Source: an uncultured Chloroflexota bacterium (GTDB lineage Bacteria; Chloroflexota; Anaerolineae; Aggregatilineales; Phototrophicaceae). Taken from it: DNA of 6,284 nucleotides. Below the pieces are notes generated by a model. It did no database searches. It was given only the letters and a program-made list of their open reading frames with translations, and had not been told where the DNA came from. The stretch spans positions 1-6,284 of the forward strand of contig CALMZT010000822.1 in assembly GCA_937870805.1 (NCBI GenBank), given 5' to 3'. Position 1 is the first letter of the stretch, and every line of letters starts with the position of its first letter. Below are positions 1 to 6,006 of the stretch, in pieces. Both the position numbers and the translations under genes were made by a program.

Positions 1-1920
1 CACCGTCCACGTCGCGCTGACGCCGTCGCTCAGGTTGTTATCGTTGCCAATCGTTTGATTGGAATTGTCGCTGCGCGTCAGCACAAAATTGACGAGCGTT
101 GTGCCTGCGGGAAAGTTCGTCCAGACCAGTGTCGTTGACTGACCGTTGAACAACGCATACGTTGACGTACCAGAGACGAATGAGGCATAAGGCGCTAGGG
201 AAAGAGTGCCTGAAACTGTGCCACCTGTCCCGCCCGTCGTTCCGCCCGTTGTCGTGCCGCCAGGACGCGGCGTTGAAGGCACACCGCTGCCGCTGAGCAC
301 GCTCCACGTCTGGTTATTGACGACGGCGACGATGCTGGCGTTGGGGATGTTGAATTGATAAGTCCTGTTGCCTGCTTGTGTAAGCGTCATGGTCAAGCCT
401 TGTTCGCCCGCCGTCGCCCAGCCGAGATTCGTGCGAACTGTTGGCACGTTGCCCCACACCTTGCCAAAGCCGAAGATCGGACGAGTGCGACCTGTGGGCG
501 GTATCTCCGTAATCGGATTCTCAGGCATGTAGCTGTAGGTGCTGAACGGAAAAGAGATCACGCTGCCTGAGTTGTTCGCCGTGTTGTAGTAGACGACGAT
601 TTCACCTGTGTCTGCGCGCCACGTCATGAAGCCGTACTCAAACTGCTGGAAGGACGCCTGTGTGGTGATGATGGTGCTGCCGCCTGTGGTCGTGCCGCCC
701 GTCGTTGTGCCACCTGTGGTTGTCCCGCCTGTGGTGCTGCCGCCGGGACGCGGGACAGATGGCACGCCGCTGCCACTGAGCACACTCCACGTCTGATTAT
801 TGTTATTGGCGACGACGCTGTTGTTGGGGATGTTGAATTGATAGGCGGTACTGCTCGTGCGGGTGATGGTCACGCGATAGCTTTGTTCGCCCGCCGTTGC
901 CCAGCCGAGATTGTTGCGCACGAACGGCACATTGCCCCACACCTTGCCCATGCCCAAAATCGGACGCTGACGACCCGCAGGCGGCGTTTCGACAACGGGA
1001 TTTTCTGGCATGTAAGCATAAGCACTGACCGGATAGGAGATCACCGCGCCCGCATTTGTGCCCGTATTGTAATAGATGACGATTTCGCCTGTATCGGCGC
1101 GCCACGTCATGAAGCCGTATTCAAACTGCTGGAACGATGCCTGTGTCGTCACGACGCCTGTGCCACCGCTGGTGGTTGTTCCCGTTGTCGTACCGCTTGT
1201 CGTACCCCCCGTTGTGCCGCCTGTCGTACCGCCCGTGCCGGGGCTGCCGGGGATCGTGCCGCTAATCAGTACCCAGGTGCGGTTGCCGCTGTTGAGCGCC
1301 ACGCCGCCACCGGGCAAGCTGAAGCGATAACCGCCTGTATCCCCAGTCACAGTCATCAGATAACCTTGTTCGCCCGTGATCGCCCAACCGAGGCTGGAGC
1401 GCACGGCGTTGTAATTGCCCCACACTTTGCCGAAGCCGAACGATGGACGGAAGCGCCCCGTCGGAGTCGCTTCAGTGACAGGATTTTCCGGCAGTCCCGC
1501 ATAAGCGCGCGCAGGATACGCCGTGACTAAGCCGCTTGTGGCACTGCTGGTTGACGTGTAGTAGACGACGATTTCGCCTGTATCGACGCGCCACGTCATG
1601 AAACCGCGCTCGAACGCTTGAAACGTCGCGCCGATGCTGGGAGCATTTGACGGCGGCACGTATAAGCGCTGTCCGGTCAAAATGCGGTTGGGATTCGCTA
1701 AACAGTTGGCGTTAATCAGCACGCTCGTCGTCGTGCCATAGCGTGCGGCGATGCGGGCGAGTGTGTCCCCACGCTGGACAGCATAGGTGGGCCAGTCGGT
1801 ACGCGGCGCACACTGCGCTTCCGCTGCGGGCAAGCTGCTCAACACGAAACTTAACCCGACGAGAAGCGCGATTGCTAAGCAGACAAATCGCAGCATCCTG
1901 GGCAGATGTTTGATGCTCAT
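1..1920 (-). CDS. Secreted LysM protein with three LGFP-like modules (3' end beyond window)
   Basis: An uninterrupted frame of 640 codons runs from ATG at 1920 to the left edge with no stop, so the protein is C-terminally incomplete here. Residues 1-35 are a signal peptide (basic start, hydrophobic core about 10-30, AEA cleavage site at 33-35). Residues 45-89 form one LysM domain (YAVQRGDTLARIAARYG ... GQRLYVP), which in known families binds peptidoglycan or chitin; C37 and C73 flank and enter it and could form a disulfide. Three homologous modules of about 120 residues follow (100-220, 263-382, 424-543), joined by Thr-Gly linkers; a beta-rich, possibly Ig-like segment (about 569-640) runs off the window. 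The start is supported by a GAGGGAAGGAA Shine-Dalgarno sequence 6 nt upstream. I infer an exported, cell-wall-attached or extracellular protein; no enzyme motif is visible in the part shown. The exact function is unknown. Confidence 0.9.
   Translation of the reverse strand, partial: MSIKHLPRMLRFVCLAIALLVGLSFVLSSLPAAEAQCAPRTDWPTYAVQRGDTLARIAARYGTTTSVLINANCLANPNRILTGQRLYVPPSNAPSIGATFQAFERGFMTWRVDTGEIVVYYTSTSSATSGLVTAYPARAYAGLPENPVTEATPTGRFRPSFGFGKVWGNYNAVRSSLGWAITGEQGYLMTVTGDTGGYRFSLPGGGVALNSGNRTWVLISGTIPGSPGTGGTTGGTTGGTTSGTTTGTTTSGGTGVVTTQASFQQFEYGFMTWRADTGEIVIYYNTGTNAGAVISYPVSAYAYMPENPVVETPPAGRQRPILGMGKVWGNVPFVRNNLGWATAGEQSYRVTITRTSSTAYQFNIPNNSVVANNNNQTWSVLSGSGVPSVPRPGGSTTGGTTTGGTTTGGTTTGGSTIITTQASFQQFEYGFMTWRADTGEIVVYYNTANNSGSVISFPFSTYSYMPENPITEIPPTGRTRPIFGFGKVWGNVPTVRTNLGWATAGEQGLTMTLTQAGNRTYQFNIPNASIVAVVNNQTWSVLSGSGVPSTPRPGGTTTGGTTGGTGGTVSGTLSLAPYASFVSGTSTYALFNGQSTTLVWTNFPAGTTLVNFVLTRSDNSNQTIGNDNNLSDGVSATWTV
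292..651 (-). repeat. Protein module 3 of 3 (LGFP-like)
   Basis: This segment encodes residues 424-543. Its anchors repeat module 2 almost word for word: FEYGFMTWRADTGEIVVYY (core at 427-445), MPENPITE, GFGKVWGN, LGWATAGEQ, YQFNIPN and NNQTWSVLSGSGVPS. The following linker begins with the same PRPGG as the linker after module 2, so the duplicated unit seems to include module plus linker, about 160 residues (about 480 nt). Confidence 0.8.
673..741 (-). repeat. Tandem 15-nt repeats encoding a TTTGG linker
   Basis: Residues 394-416 are four TTGG blocks, mostly with TTTGG (15-nt) periodicity, bounded by Gly-Gly-Ser and Ser-Thr, between modules 2 and 3. Related but less regular Thr-Gly linkers lie at 1156-1236 (between modules 1 and 2) and at 217-261 (after module 3). 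On the plus strand they appear as runs of GT/GCC-rich triplets that create false Val-Pro-rich reading frames. Such linkers are flexible spacers and possible O-glycosylation sites. The unit number may vary between strains by slippage. Confidence 0.85.
775..1134 (-). repeat. Protein module 2 of 3 (LGFP-like)
   Basis: This segment encodes residues 263-382. It carries the same anchors as module 1: FEYGFMTWRADTGEIVIYY (core at 266-284), MPENPVVE at 304-311, GKVWGN at 325-330, LGWATAGEQ at 338-346, and YQFNIPNNSVVA followed by TWSVLS. It is much closer to module 3 than to module 1 in both protein and DNA, for example in the stretch reading CGCGCCACGTCATGAAGCCG on the plus strand, which is shared with module 3. 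This points to a recent duplication or to gene conversion between modules 2 and 3. Confidence 0.8.
1261..1623 (-). repeat. Protein module 1 of 3 (LGFP-like)
   Basis: This segment encodes residues 100-220, the most divergent of three homologous modules. Anchors in order: FQAFERGFMTWRVDTGEIVVYY, shortened here to its core GFMTWR.DTGEI at 106-117; LPENPVTE near 143-150; GKVWGN at 164-169; LGWAITGEQ at 177-185; and TWVLIS at 215-220. The combination of an F.x.G.M.W...tG.I segment and a W...LGWA...E segment recalls LGFP repeats (PF08310), which occur in cell-wall and secreted proteins. The family link is by eye and tentative. Confidence 0.75.
1654..1788 (-). other. LysM domain coding segment
   Basis: This segment encodes residues 45-89 of the secreted protein. 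The typical LysM pattern is visible: Y-V-x-x-GDTL at the start, IAARYG in the first helix, an Asn-rich turn (INANCLANPN) and GQRLYVP as the closing strand. LysM domains bind N-acetylglucosamine-containing glycans, so this part probably holds the protein on the cell wall or on a glycan matrix. A single copy at the N-terminus with a nearby Cys pair (C37, C73) matches what I recall of Chloroflexota exported LysM proteins. Confidence 0.9.
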
Positions 1921-1925
1921 CTTGA

Positions 1926-1936
1926 TTCCTTCCCTC
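1926..1936 (-). promoter_or_regulatory. Shine-Dalgarno of the LysM gene
   Basis: The minus strand reads GAGGGAAGGAA with the AAGGA core 6 nt before the ATG at 1920. It fixes the start and agrees with the signal peptide beginning directly at this Met. The 112-nt gap between the TIR stop and this ATG holds no other gene. I see no convincing sigma-70 promoter and no clear terminator hairpin in it, so an independent promoter is possible but not shown. Confidence 0.75.
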
Positions 1937-2032
1937 ATAAATCGAATTGTGTATATTAGACGCAAGTCGATGAAGGGCGGTTCCCATCAATAGGCTATGA
2001 GCGTGGTTACGAAGTCGCAATCAGATTTGGCT

Positions 2033-2788
2033 TCAGCGCTGTGTATAACCCAAACGGTTCAACAGCTTTTCGGTGGCGTCGTGATAGCCTTCGGCGCTTT
2101 CCTCTTGTACACGGATGGCGTGCTTGCTGGTTACGAACGCTTCCAGCCAATCGGGACAGTCGGGGATGTCGGCGGGATTGAACTTGAAGCCGCCGTGCCA
2201 GATGGCAATCGAATTTTTGCTGGCTTCCACCGCCCACTGGATTTCCTCGCGCACATAAGGCGAAGTCAGCGTACCGGGCGCAATCAGCGAGACCACAAAG
2301 TCACTGCCACTCACCGCACCTTTCAGATGGCTGTGCCAGTCTGCGCCGGGGTCAATGCTGCGATCAATGAACGCTTTGACGCCAATCGACGATAAGCGGC
2401 ATTCCAGCAGCAAGCCAAGCGCGCTGCTCTGTTTACGCCCGTAGGAGATAAACACCGATGGCGGCGTGGCTGGCTCTTCCAGCAGTTCAAACGCCTTCTG
2501 GGTCAGCGCAAAGTAGGCGACGCGGCTTTGTGCGCTCGTCTGTACCAGATAGCCAAAGGTCTGCAAGAGGTTGATGCTCGGATAGACGCCTTTCCACTTG
2601 TCGGTGATGAGCGCGACCAACTTCTCGCCGCCATCCTGCCCAATCAAGCTCAGCCCTTCGCTGTCGAAGTAAACACGGATTTCCGACCCCCACATATTCA
2701 TGATCGCGCCATAAGCCAGATCACGCGCAAAGGCATGAATGCGCGCTAGCGGGTCGGTGGGAGGTTGCAGCGTATGCGGATTATCCAT
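2033..2788 (-). CDS. TIR-domain protein with N-terminal winged-helix-like region
   Basis: The protein has 251 residues. A TIR domain (TIR_2-like) spans about 110-228: VFISYGRKQSS at 112-122, G136...AFID142, GADW at 148-151, SDFVVSLIAP at 162-171 and SPYVREEIQWA at 176-186. E182 aligns with the catalytic glutamate of NAD-cleaving TIR domains (the KEI of SARM1), so NADase or related nucleotide activity is plausible but unproven. Residues about 10-105 are not a domain I know with certainty; the part ending in RVAYFALTQKAFELLE resembles the wing and last helix of a winged-helix fold. There is no signal peptide or membrane segment, so it is cytoplasmic. The start at 2788 was chosen over an in-frame ATG at 2914: the ATG is 1 nt after the regulator's TAA, has GGAGAG 8 nt upstream, and the 42 extra residues would be an Arg/Cys-rich shadow of the regulator gene. 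Confidence 0.88.
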   Translation of the reverse strand: MDNPHTLQPPTDPLARIHAFARDLAYGAIMNMWGSEIRVYFDSEGLSLIGQDGGEKLVALITDKWKGVYPSINLLQTFGYLVQTSAQSRVAYFALTQKAFELLEEPATPPSVFISYGRKQSSALGLLLECRLSSIGVKAFIDRSIDPGADWHSHLKGAVSGSDFVVSLIAPGTLTSPYVREEIQWAVEASKNSIAIWHGGFKFNPADIPDCPDWLEAFVTSKHAIRVQEESAEGYHDATEKLLNRLGYTQR

Positions 2789-2789
2789 G

Positions 2790-3479
2790 TTAGTTACTCT
2801 CCAGTTTATAGCCCACGCCCCACACCGTTTCGATCTGCGGGCGCATCCCTTCCAGCTTGTGGCGCAGGTGCGCGATATGTACGTCAACCGTGCGCGTTTC
2901 GCCCGCGAAGTCATAACCCCACACCACGTCCAGCAGCTTTTCGCGCGTGAACACGACGCCGCGATTTTCCGCCAGCGTCAGCAGCAGGTCAAACTCTTTC
3001 ATGCGCAGATCGACAGATCGGGTGTCAATGGTGACGACGCGCTTTTCAGGATAAATGCACAGGTTATCAATTGCCAGCACGGTTTCGGTGGGCGAAGTCG
3101 GCGTTGTCGTGCGCTTATCGACGCGCCGCAGAATCGCCCGGATGCGCGCCACGAGTTCGCGCGGGTTAAAGGGCTTGGTCAGGTAATCGTCCGCGCCGAG
3201 TTCCAAGCCGACGATTTTGTCGATGTCGTCGCTGCGCGCGGTGAGCATGATGATCGGCACATCGGATTCGGCACGCACACGGCGGCAGACTTCCCAACCG
3301 TCCATGCCCGGCAGCATCAAATCGAGCACGACGAGCGCGGGCTTTTCGCTGATGATTTTTTGCAGCGCGCTTTTGCCGTCGTTGGTGCTGGTCACGCGAT
3401 AGCCTTCTTGCTCCAAATACAACTGCGCCAGTTCGATAATGCGCTGTTCGTCATCGACGACGAGAATATTGTCGGTCAT
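2790..3479 (-). CDS. OmpR/PhoB-family response regulator
   Basis: The protein has 229 residues, the usual length for this family. The receiver domain (about 3-118) keeps all key residues: acidic pair D9-D10, phospho-acceptor D53 in VVLDLMLPGMDG, switch T80 in IIMLTA, and K102 in DDYLTKPF. The C-terminal winged-helix DNA-binding domain (about 135-227) shows VDLRMKEFDLLLTLAENRG, the recognition helix TRTVDVHIAHLRHKLE (195-210) and the wing VWGVGYKLE. It is expected to be phosphorylated by a sensor histidine kinase and to regulate transcription from direct repeats. No kinase gene lies beside it: upstream is the Clp N-domain gene (14-nt gap), downstream the TIR gene (1 nt). The target genes and signal cannot be named. 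AAGGAA 7 nt before the ATG supports the start. Confidence 0.95.
   Translation of the reverse strand: MTDNILVVDDEQRIIELAQLYLEQEGYRVTSTNDGKSALQKIISEKPALVVLDLMLPGMDGWEVCRRVRAESDVPIIMLTARSDDIDKIVGLELGADDYLTKPFNPRELVARIRAILRRVDKRTTTPTSPTETVLAIDNLCIYPEKRVVTIDTRSVDLRMKEFDLLLTLAENRGVVFTREKLLDVVWGYDFAGETRTVDVHIAHLRHKLEGMRPQIETVWGVGYKLESN
2797..2802 (-). promoter_or_regulatory. Shine-Dalgarno of the TIR gene, inside the regulator gene
   Basis: GGAGAG on the minus strand lies 8 nt before the ATG at 2788 and falls within the last sense codons (Leu-Glu-Ser) of the response regulator. The order stop TAA, one base, ATG means ribosomes ending on the regulator can restart on the TIR gene. This ties TIR output to regulator translation and decides the TIR start. 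Confidence 0.8.
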
Positions 3480-3486
3480 GCAATAT

Positions 3487-3492
3487 TTCCTT
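3487..3492 (-). promoter_or_regulatory. Shine-Dalgarno of the response regulator
   Basis: AAGGAA on the minus strand lies 7 nt before the ATG at 3479 and begins 1 nt after the TAA of the Clp N-domain gene. The whole 14-nt gap is taken up by this site and its spacer, leaving no room for a promoter, which supports co-transcription with the upstream gene. Confidence 0.75.
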
Positions 3493-3493
3493 T

Positions 3494-4708
3494 TTATTGC
3501 TCATCTGTTGTAGGAGTCTTATCCGCTTCACCTGTATCGGCGCGTGTAATCATAATGCGTATGCCAGCTTTTGTCTCCTCGTATAACGTGCCTAGTGTGC
3601 CTTTTTGTAGTGCCAACAACGTATGCATGTAAACTTCGTAGAATTGCTTGGAAGTTAATGTGAATTCGATGGGCGCTTTCTCATTAAGAGTAATCGTAAA
3701 ATGTAGAGGTATATCTAGAGCAGGTTGTTGCGCTTTGCTAATCCCAGTCCCCTGAGAGGCTGACTGCACAGGACTTTCTTGCAGCACGCGCCTCGTCTGG
3801 CGGCGAATCTCTTCCGGGCTGATGCCAAGCCGCTTCAACACGTCGATAGCAACGCCTTCCGTTTGTCGCACCAAACCCAACAGCAAATGTTCTGTGCCGA
3901 TGTAGTGATGTCCCATGCGCCGCGCTTCATCCACTGCCAATTCAAGAACCTTTTTCGTGCCGGGAGAAAGATCAAATTGCGTATCGGACGTCCGCTTGTA
4001 GGCACGGGTCATACGCTCGACCAGTTCTTCGACCCTACGCTGTTCTAGCCCTAAATCCCGCAGCACCCGCCCCGCGACACCCGTTTCCTCACGCATCAAT
4101 CCGAGCAGCAGGTGCTCCGTGCCGATGTAGGAATGCTGCAAACGTTCCGCTTCCTCCTGCGCAAGGCTCAAGACTCGTCGTGCGCGCTGTGTGAAGCGCT
4201 CCATTTGTTTCCCATGAGGTGGAAACGATATTCCCTCAGCAGGCGCTTCAGCGCGTGGAGTAGCGCCCGTTTTCATGGCGTTGACGATCTGATTACGCAC
4301 GACTTCTGGTGATATGTCAAGCCGATTGAGAATATGAATCGCTGTGCCTTCCGTTTGCCGCACAATGCCCAACAACAAGTGCTCTGTGCCGATCTCCTGA
4401 TGCCCCAACTTGCGCGCCTCATCGACGGAAAGTTCCAGCACTTGTTTCGTGCCATGCGATAACTCAAGCGGTGCATTGGGGTCTCTAGTTGAGAACGATG
4501 ATAAACGCAGCGCCAAATCCTGTACGCGCTTCAAATCCACGTCGAGATCATGCAGCACGCGCGCGGCAATACCGGTTTCATGACGGAGCAGCCCGATCAA
4601 CAAATGTTCCGTGCCGATTTGCGTGTGCTGCATGGTTTCAGCTTCTTGCTGTGCCAGGCTGAGGATACGCCTCGCGCCGTGTGAGAAACGCTCCATTTTG
4701 TTGGGCAT
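3494..4708 (-). CDS. Stand-alone doubled ClpC-type N-domain protein (no ATPase)
   Basis: The protein has 404 residues. It holds two full Clp_N double domains (PF02861 type): residues 5-146 and 169-309. Each begins MERF..(R/G)ARR(I/V)LSLAQ.EAE and carries two IGTEHLL motifs (31-37 and 106-112; 195-201 and 270-276), with an exact 164-residue offset between the copies. No Walker A or B motif or AAA+ domain follows, so it cannot unfold proteins itself; ClpC is about twice as long. ClpC N-domains bind adaptors and phospho-arginine substrates, and ATPase-less relatives (plant ClpT, mycobacterial ClpC2) act as accessory or decoy proteins, so an adaptor or regulatory role is inferred. A linker (147-168, Ala/Pro-rich) joins the copies. 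The tail (about 310-404) is a different, unrecognised alpha/beta region with lower GC. GGGAG 7 nt upstream supports ATG 4708; Met5 (4696) is an alternative start. Confidence 0.9.
   Translation of the reverse strand: MPNKMERFSHGARRILSLAQQEAETMQHTQIGTEHLLIGLLRHETGIAARVLHDLDVDLKRVQDLALRLSSFSTRDPNAPLELSHGTKQVLELSVDEARKLGHQEIGTEHLLLGIVRQTEGTAIHILNRLDISPEVVRNQIVNAMKTGATPRAEAPAEGISFPPHGKQMERFTQRARRVLSLAQEEAERLQHSYIGTEHLLLGLMREETGVAGRVLRDLGLEQRRVEELVERMTRAYKRTSDTQFDLSPGTKKVLELAVDEARRMGHHYIGTEHLLLGLVRQTEGVAIDVLKRLGISPEEIRRQTRRVLQESPVQSASQGTGISKAQQPALDIPLHFTITLNEKAPIEFTLTSKQFYEVYMHTLLALQKGTLGTLYEETKAGIRIMITRADTGEADKTPTTDEQ
3778..4696 (-). repeat. Internal duplication of the Clp N double domain
   Basis: Two homologous coding blocks of about 420 nt (residues 5-146, about 4696-4271, and residues 169-309, about 4204-3782) follow each other with an offset of 164 codons and no visible indel between the anchors. 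Both start with MERF and keep two GTEHLL motifs each. DNA similarity is only partial, so the duplication is not recent. Confidence 0.8.
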
Positions 4709-4743
4709 ACGCTGACTCCCGATTTGTTGCGACTGGTTCTATT

Positions 4744-6006
4744 TTACGTCACATTCTGTGCCAGCACCTTATCGACGCGCTTGCCATCCATATCGACTAC
4801 CTCAAAGCGCAGCTCTCCCCATGTGAAAGACTCGCCTGCATTCGGGATACGCCCCAACTGCGCCATCACGAAGCCGCCTACCGTCTGATAGTTCACTTCA
4901 CCCGGCAGTTCCGCAATCTCGAACAGCGCCTTTAATTCGTCGATAGGCATTAACCCATCCAGTAACCACGAGCCGTCTTCGCGCAGCGTTGCCATCTCTT
5001 CGTCCGTGTCGCCCACGACTTCCTCGATCAAATCGCGCAGCGTCACCAAGCCGATGACATCACCGTGCTCACCAATGACCAGTCCTAAGTAGGCACGACT
5101 CTGCCGCATCTCTTCTAACGCCTGTGACACGTTGACACTTTCCGGCACGAACAGCGGTTGATGCAGCAGGGCGCGTAGGTCAATGGCTTCGCCCGTGAGA
5201 TAGCGTCGCAGCAGGTCTTTGGACAGCACCACGCCTACCACGTTGTCGGGTGTCTTTTCGTGAACCGGAAACGCCGTATAGGGATGATCGATGATTTTCT
5301 GGCGCGTCTCATCTTCGCTATCTTCGATGTCCAACCAGGTGATTTCCGTGCGCGGCGTCATGGATGCGCTGACACGCAGTTCATCCAAACGAAACACGGC
5401 GCTGACCATTTCCTGTGTTGATCGTGGGAACACGCCCGCTTCCTGACCTTCTGTCATCAGCGCTCTAACTTCCTCAACACTAACAGCAGTCTCCTCCGAT
5501 GTCTGCACACGTAGGACGCGCAGTATCACCTCTGTCGATAAGCTCAAGAAACTGATGAGCGGAGCAGTCAGGCGCGAAATCAGGCTCATTGCCGGGGCAA
5601 CCAATGCCGAAATGCGTTCAGGAAACTGTAGTCCAATGCGCTTCGGCACCAGTTCACCAATCACCAGCGACATGTAGGTAATCAATGCCACGACCAGCGC
5701 GAGGCTCAGTGTTTCGGCATAAGGCGCAAGCGCAGACACCTGGCTGATGATTGCGGCAAGGTTTTCTGTCACGGTTGCGCCGCCGAATGCGCCGGAGACG
5801 ATCCCGATCAGTGTAATGCCGATTTGTACGCTGGACAAAAAGCGGTTGGGGTTTTCAGTGAGTTCAATCGCCGTTTGCGCGCCCTTGCTGCCATTGTCCA
5901 CTAGCTGCTGTAAACGTGCGCGCCGCGACGATACGATGGCAATCTCGGACATTGAGAACACGCCGTTGATGACTGCCAACAACAATACAACTAAAAGGTC
6001 TACCAT
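4744..6006 (-). CDS. CNNM/CorC (HlyC)-family membrane protein with CBS pair
   Basis: The protein has 420 residues, a normal length for the family. The transmembrane DUF21/CNNM domain (about 1-180) shows a first helix at 3-20 running into SMSEIAIVSSRRARL, the conserved GITLIGIVSGAFGG (63-76), a hydrophobic helix at 99-118 and GELVPKRIGL (117-126). Two CBS domains follow (about 214-275 with SMTPRTEI and VVGVVLSKDLL; about 282-335 with GDVIGLVTLRDLIEEVVGD). A CorC_HlyC domain (about 345-415, ending FEVVDMDGKRVDKV) closes it. Family members are inner-membrane proteins linked to magnesium or cobalt transport or efflux, with CBS domains that bind adenine nucleotides; older names are hemolysin-like, though toxin activity is not expected. 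It heads the apparent operon, 35 nt before the Clp N-domain gene. GAGGA 6 nt upstream supports the start. Confidence 0.93.
   Translation of the reverse strand: MVDLLVVLLLAVINGVFSMSEIAIVSSRRARLQQLVDNGSKGAQTAIELTENPNRFLSSVQIGITLIGIVSGAFGGATVTENLAAIISQVSALAPYAETLSLALVVALITYMSLVIGELVPKRIGLQFPERISALVAPAMSLISRLTAPLISFLSLSTEVILRVLRVQTSEETAVSVEEVRALMTEGQEAGVFPRSTQEMVSAVFRLDELRVSASMTPRTEITWLDIEDSEDETRQKIIDHPYTAFPVHEKTPDNVVGVVLSKDLLRRYLTGEAIDLRALLHQPLFVPESVNVSQALEEMRQSRAYLGLVIGEHGDVIGLVTLRDLIEEVVGDTDEEMATLREDGSWLLDGLMPIDELKALFEIAELPGEVNYQTVGGFVMAQLGRIPNAGESFTWGELRFEVVDMDGKRVDKVLAQNVT

Noticed and set aside
673..741. Tandem short repeats as a possible CRISPR array
   Set aside because: The 15-nt units have no unique spacers, are in frame and encode TTTGG linkers.
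608..1330. Plus-strand frames encoding Val-Pro-rich repeats (VVVPPVVVPP)
   Set aside because: They are the exact antisense of the Thr-Gly linkers of the secreted protein, which has a continuous frame with signal peptide and domains on the other strand.
1806..1820. Lipoprotein signal with C37 as lipidated cysteine
   Set aside because: The residues before C37 are AEAQ, which do not fit a lipobox (Leu-Ala/Ser-Gly/Ala-Cys); AEA is a good signal peptidase I site.
1921..2032. Terminator or promoter between the TIR and LysM genes
   Set aside because: Only weak boxes (such as TTGCGT with a poor -10) and no stable hairpin with T-run were seen; not enough to call either.
2789..2914. A 42-residue N-terminal extension of the TIR protein from an upstream in-frame ATG at 2914
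   Set aside because: It would overlap the regulator's DNA-binding domain in another frame, its composition is Arg/Cys/Trp-rich and shadow-like, and a better start with a Shine-Dalgarno sequence sits 1 nt after the regulator's stop.
2739..3632. Long plus-strand frame of 297 codons
   Set aside because: It lies opposite the well-supported response regulator and parts of two other genes, has no recognisable domain, and its His/Arg/Phe-rich composition is typical of antisense of high-GC codons.
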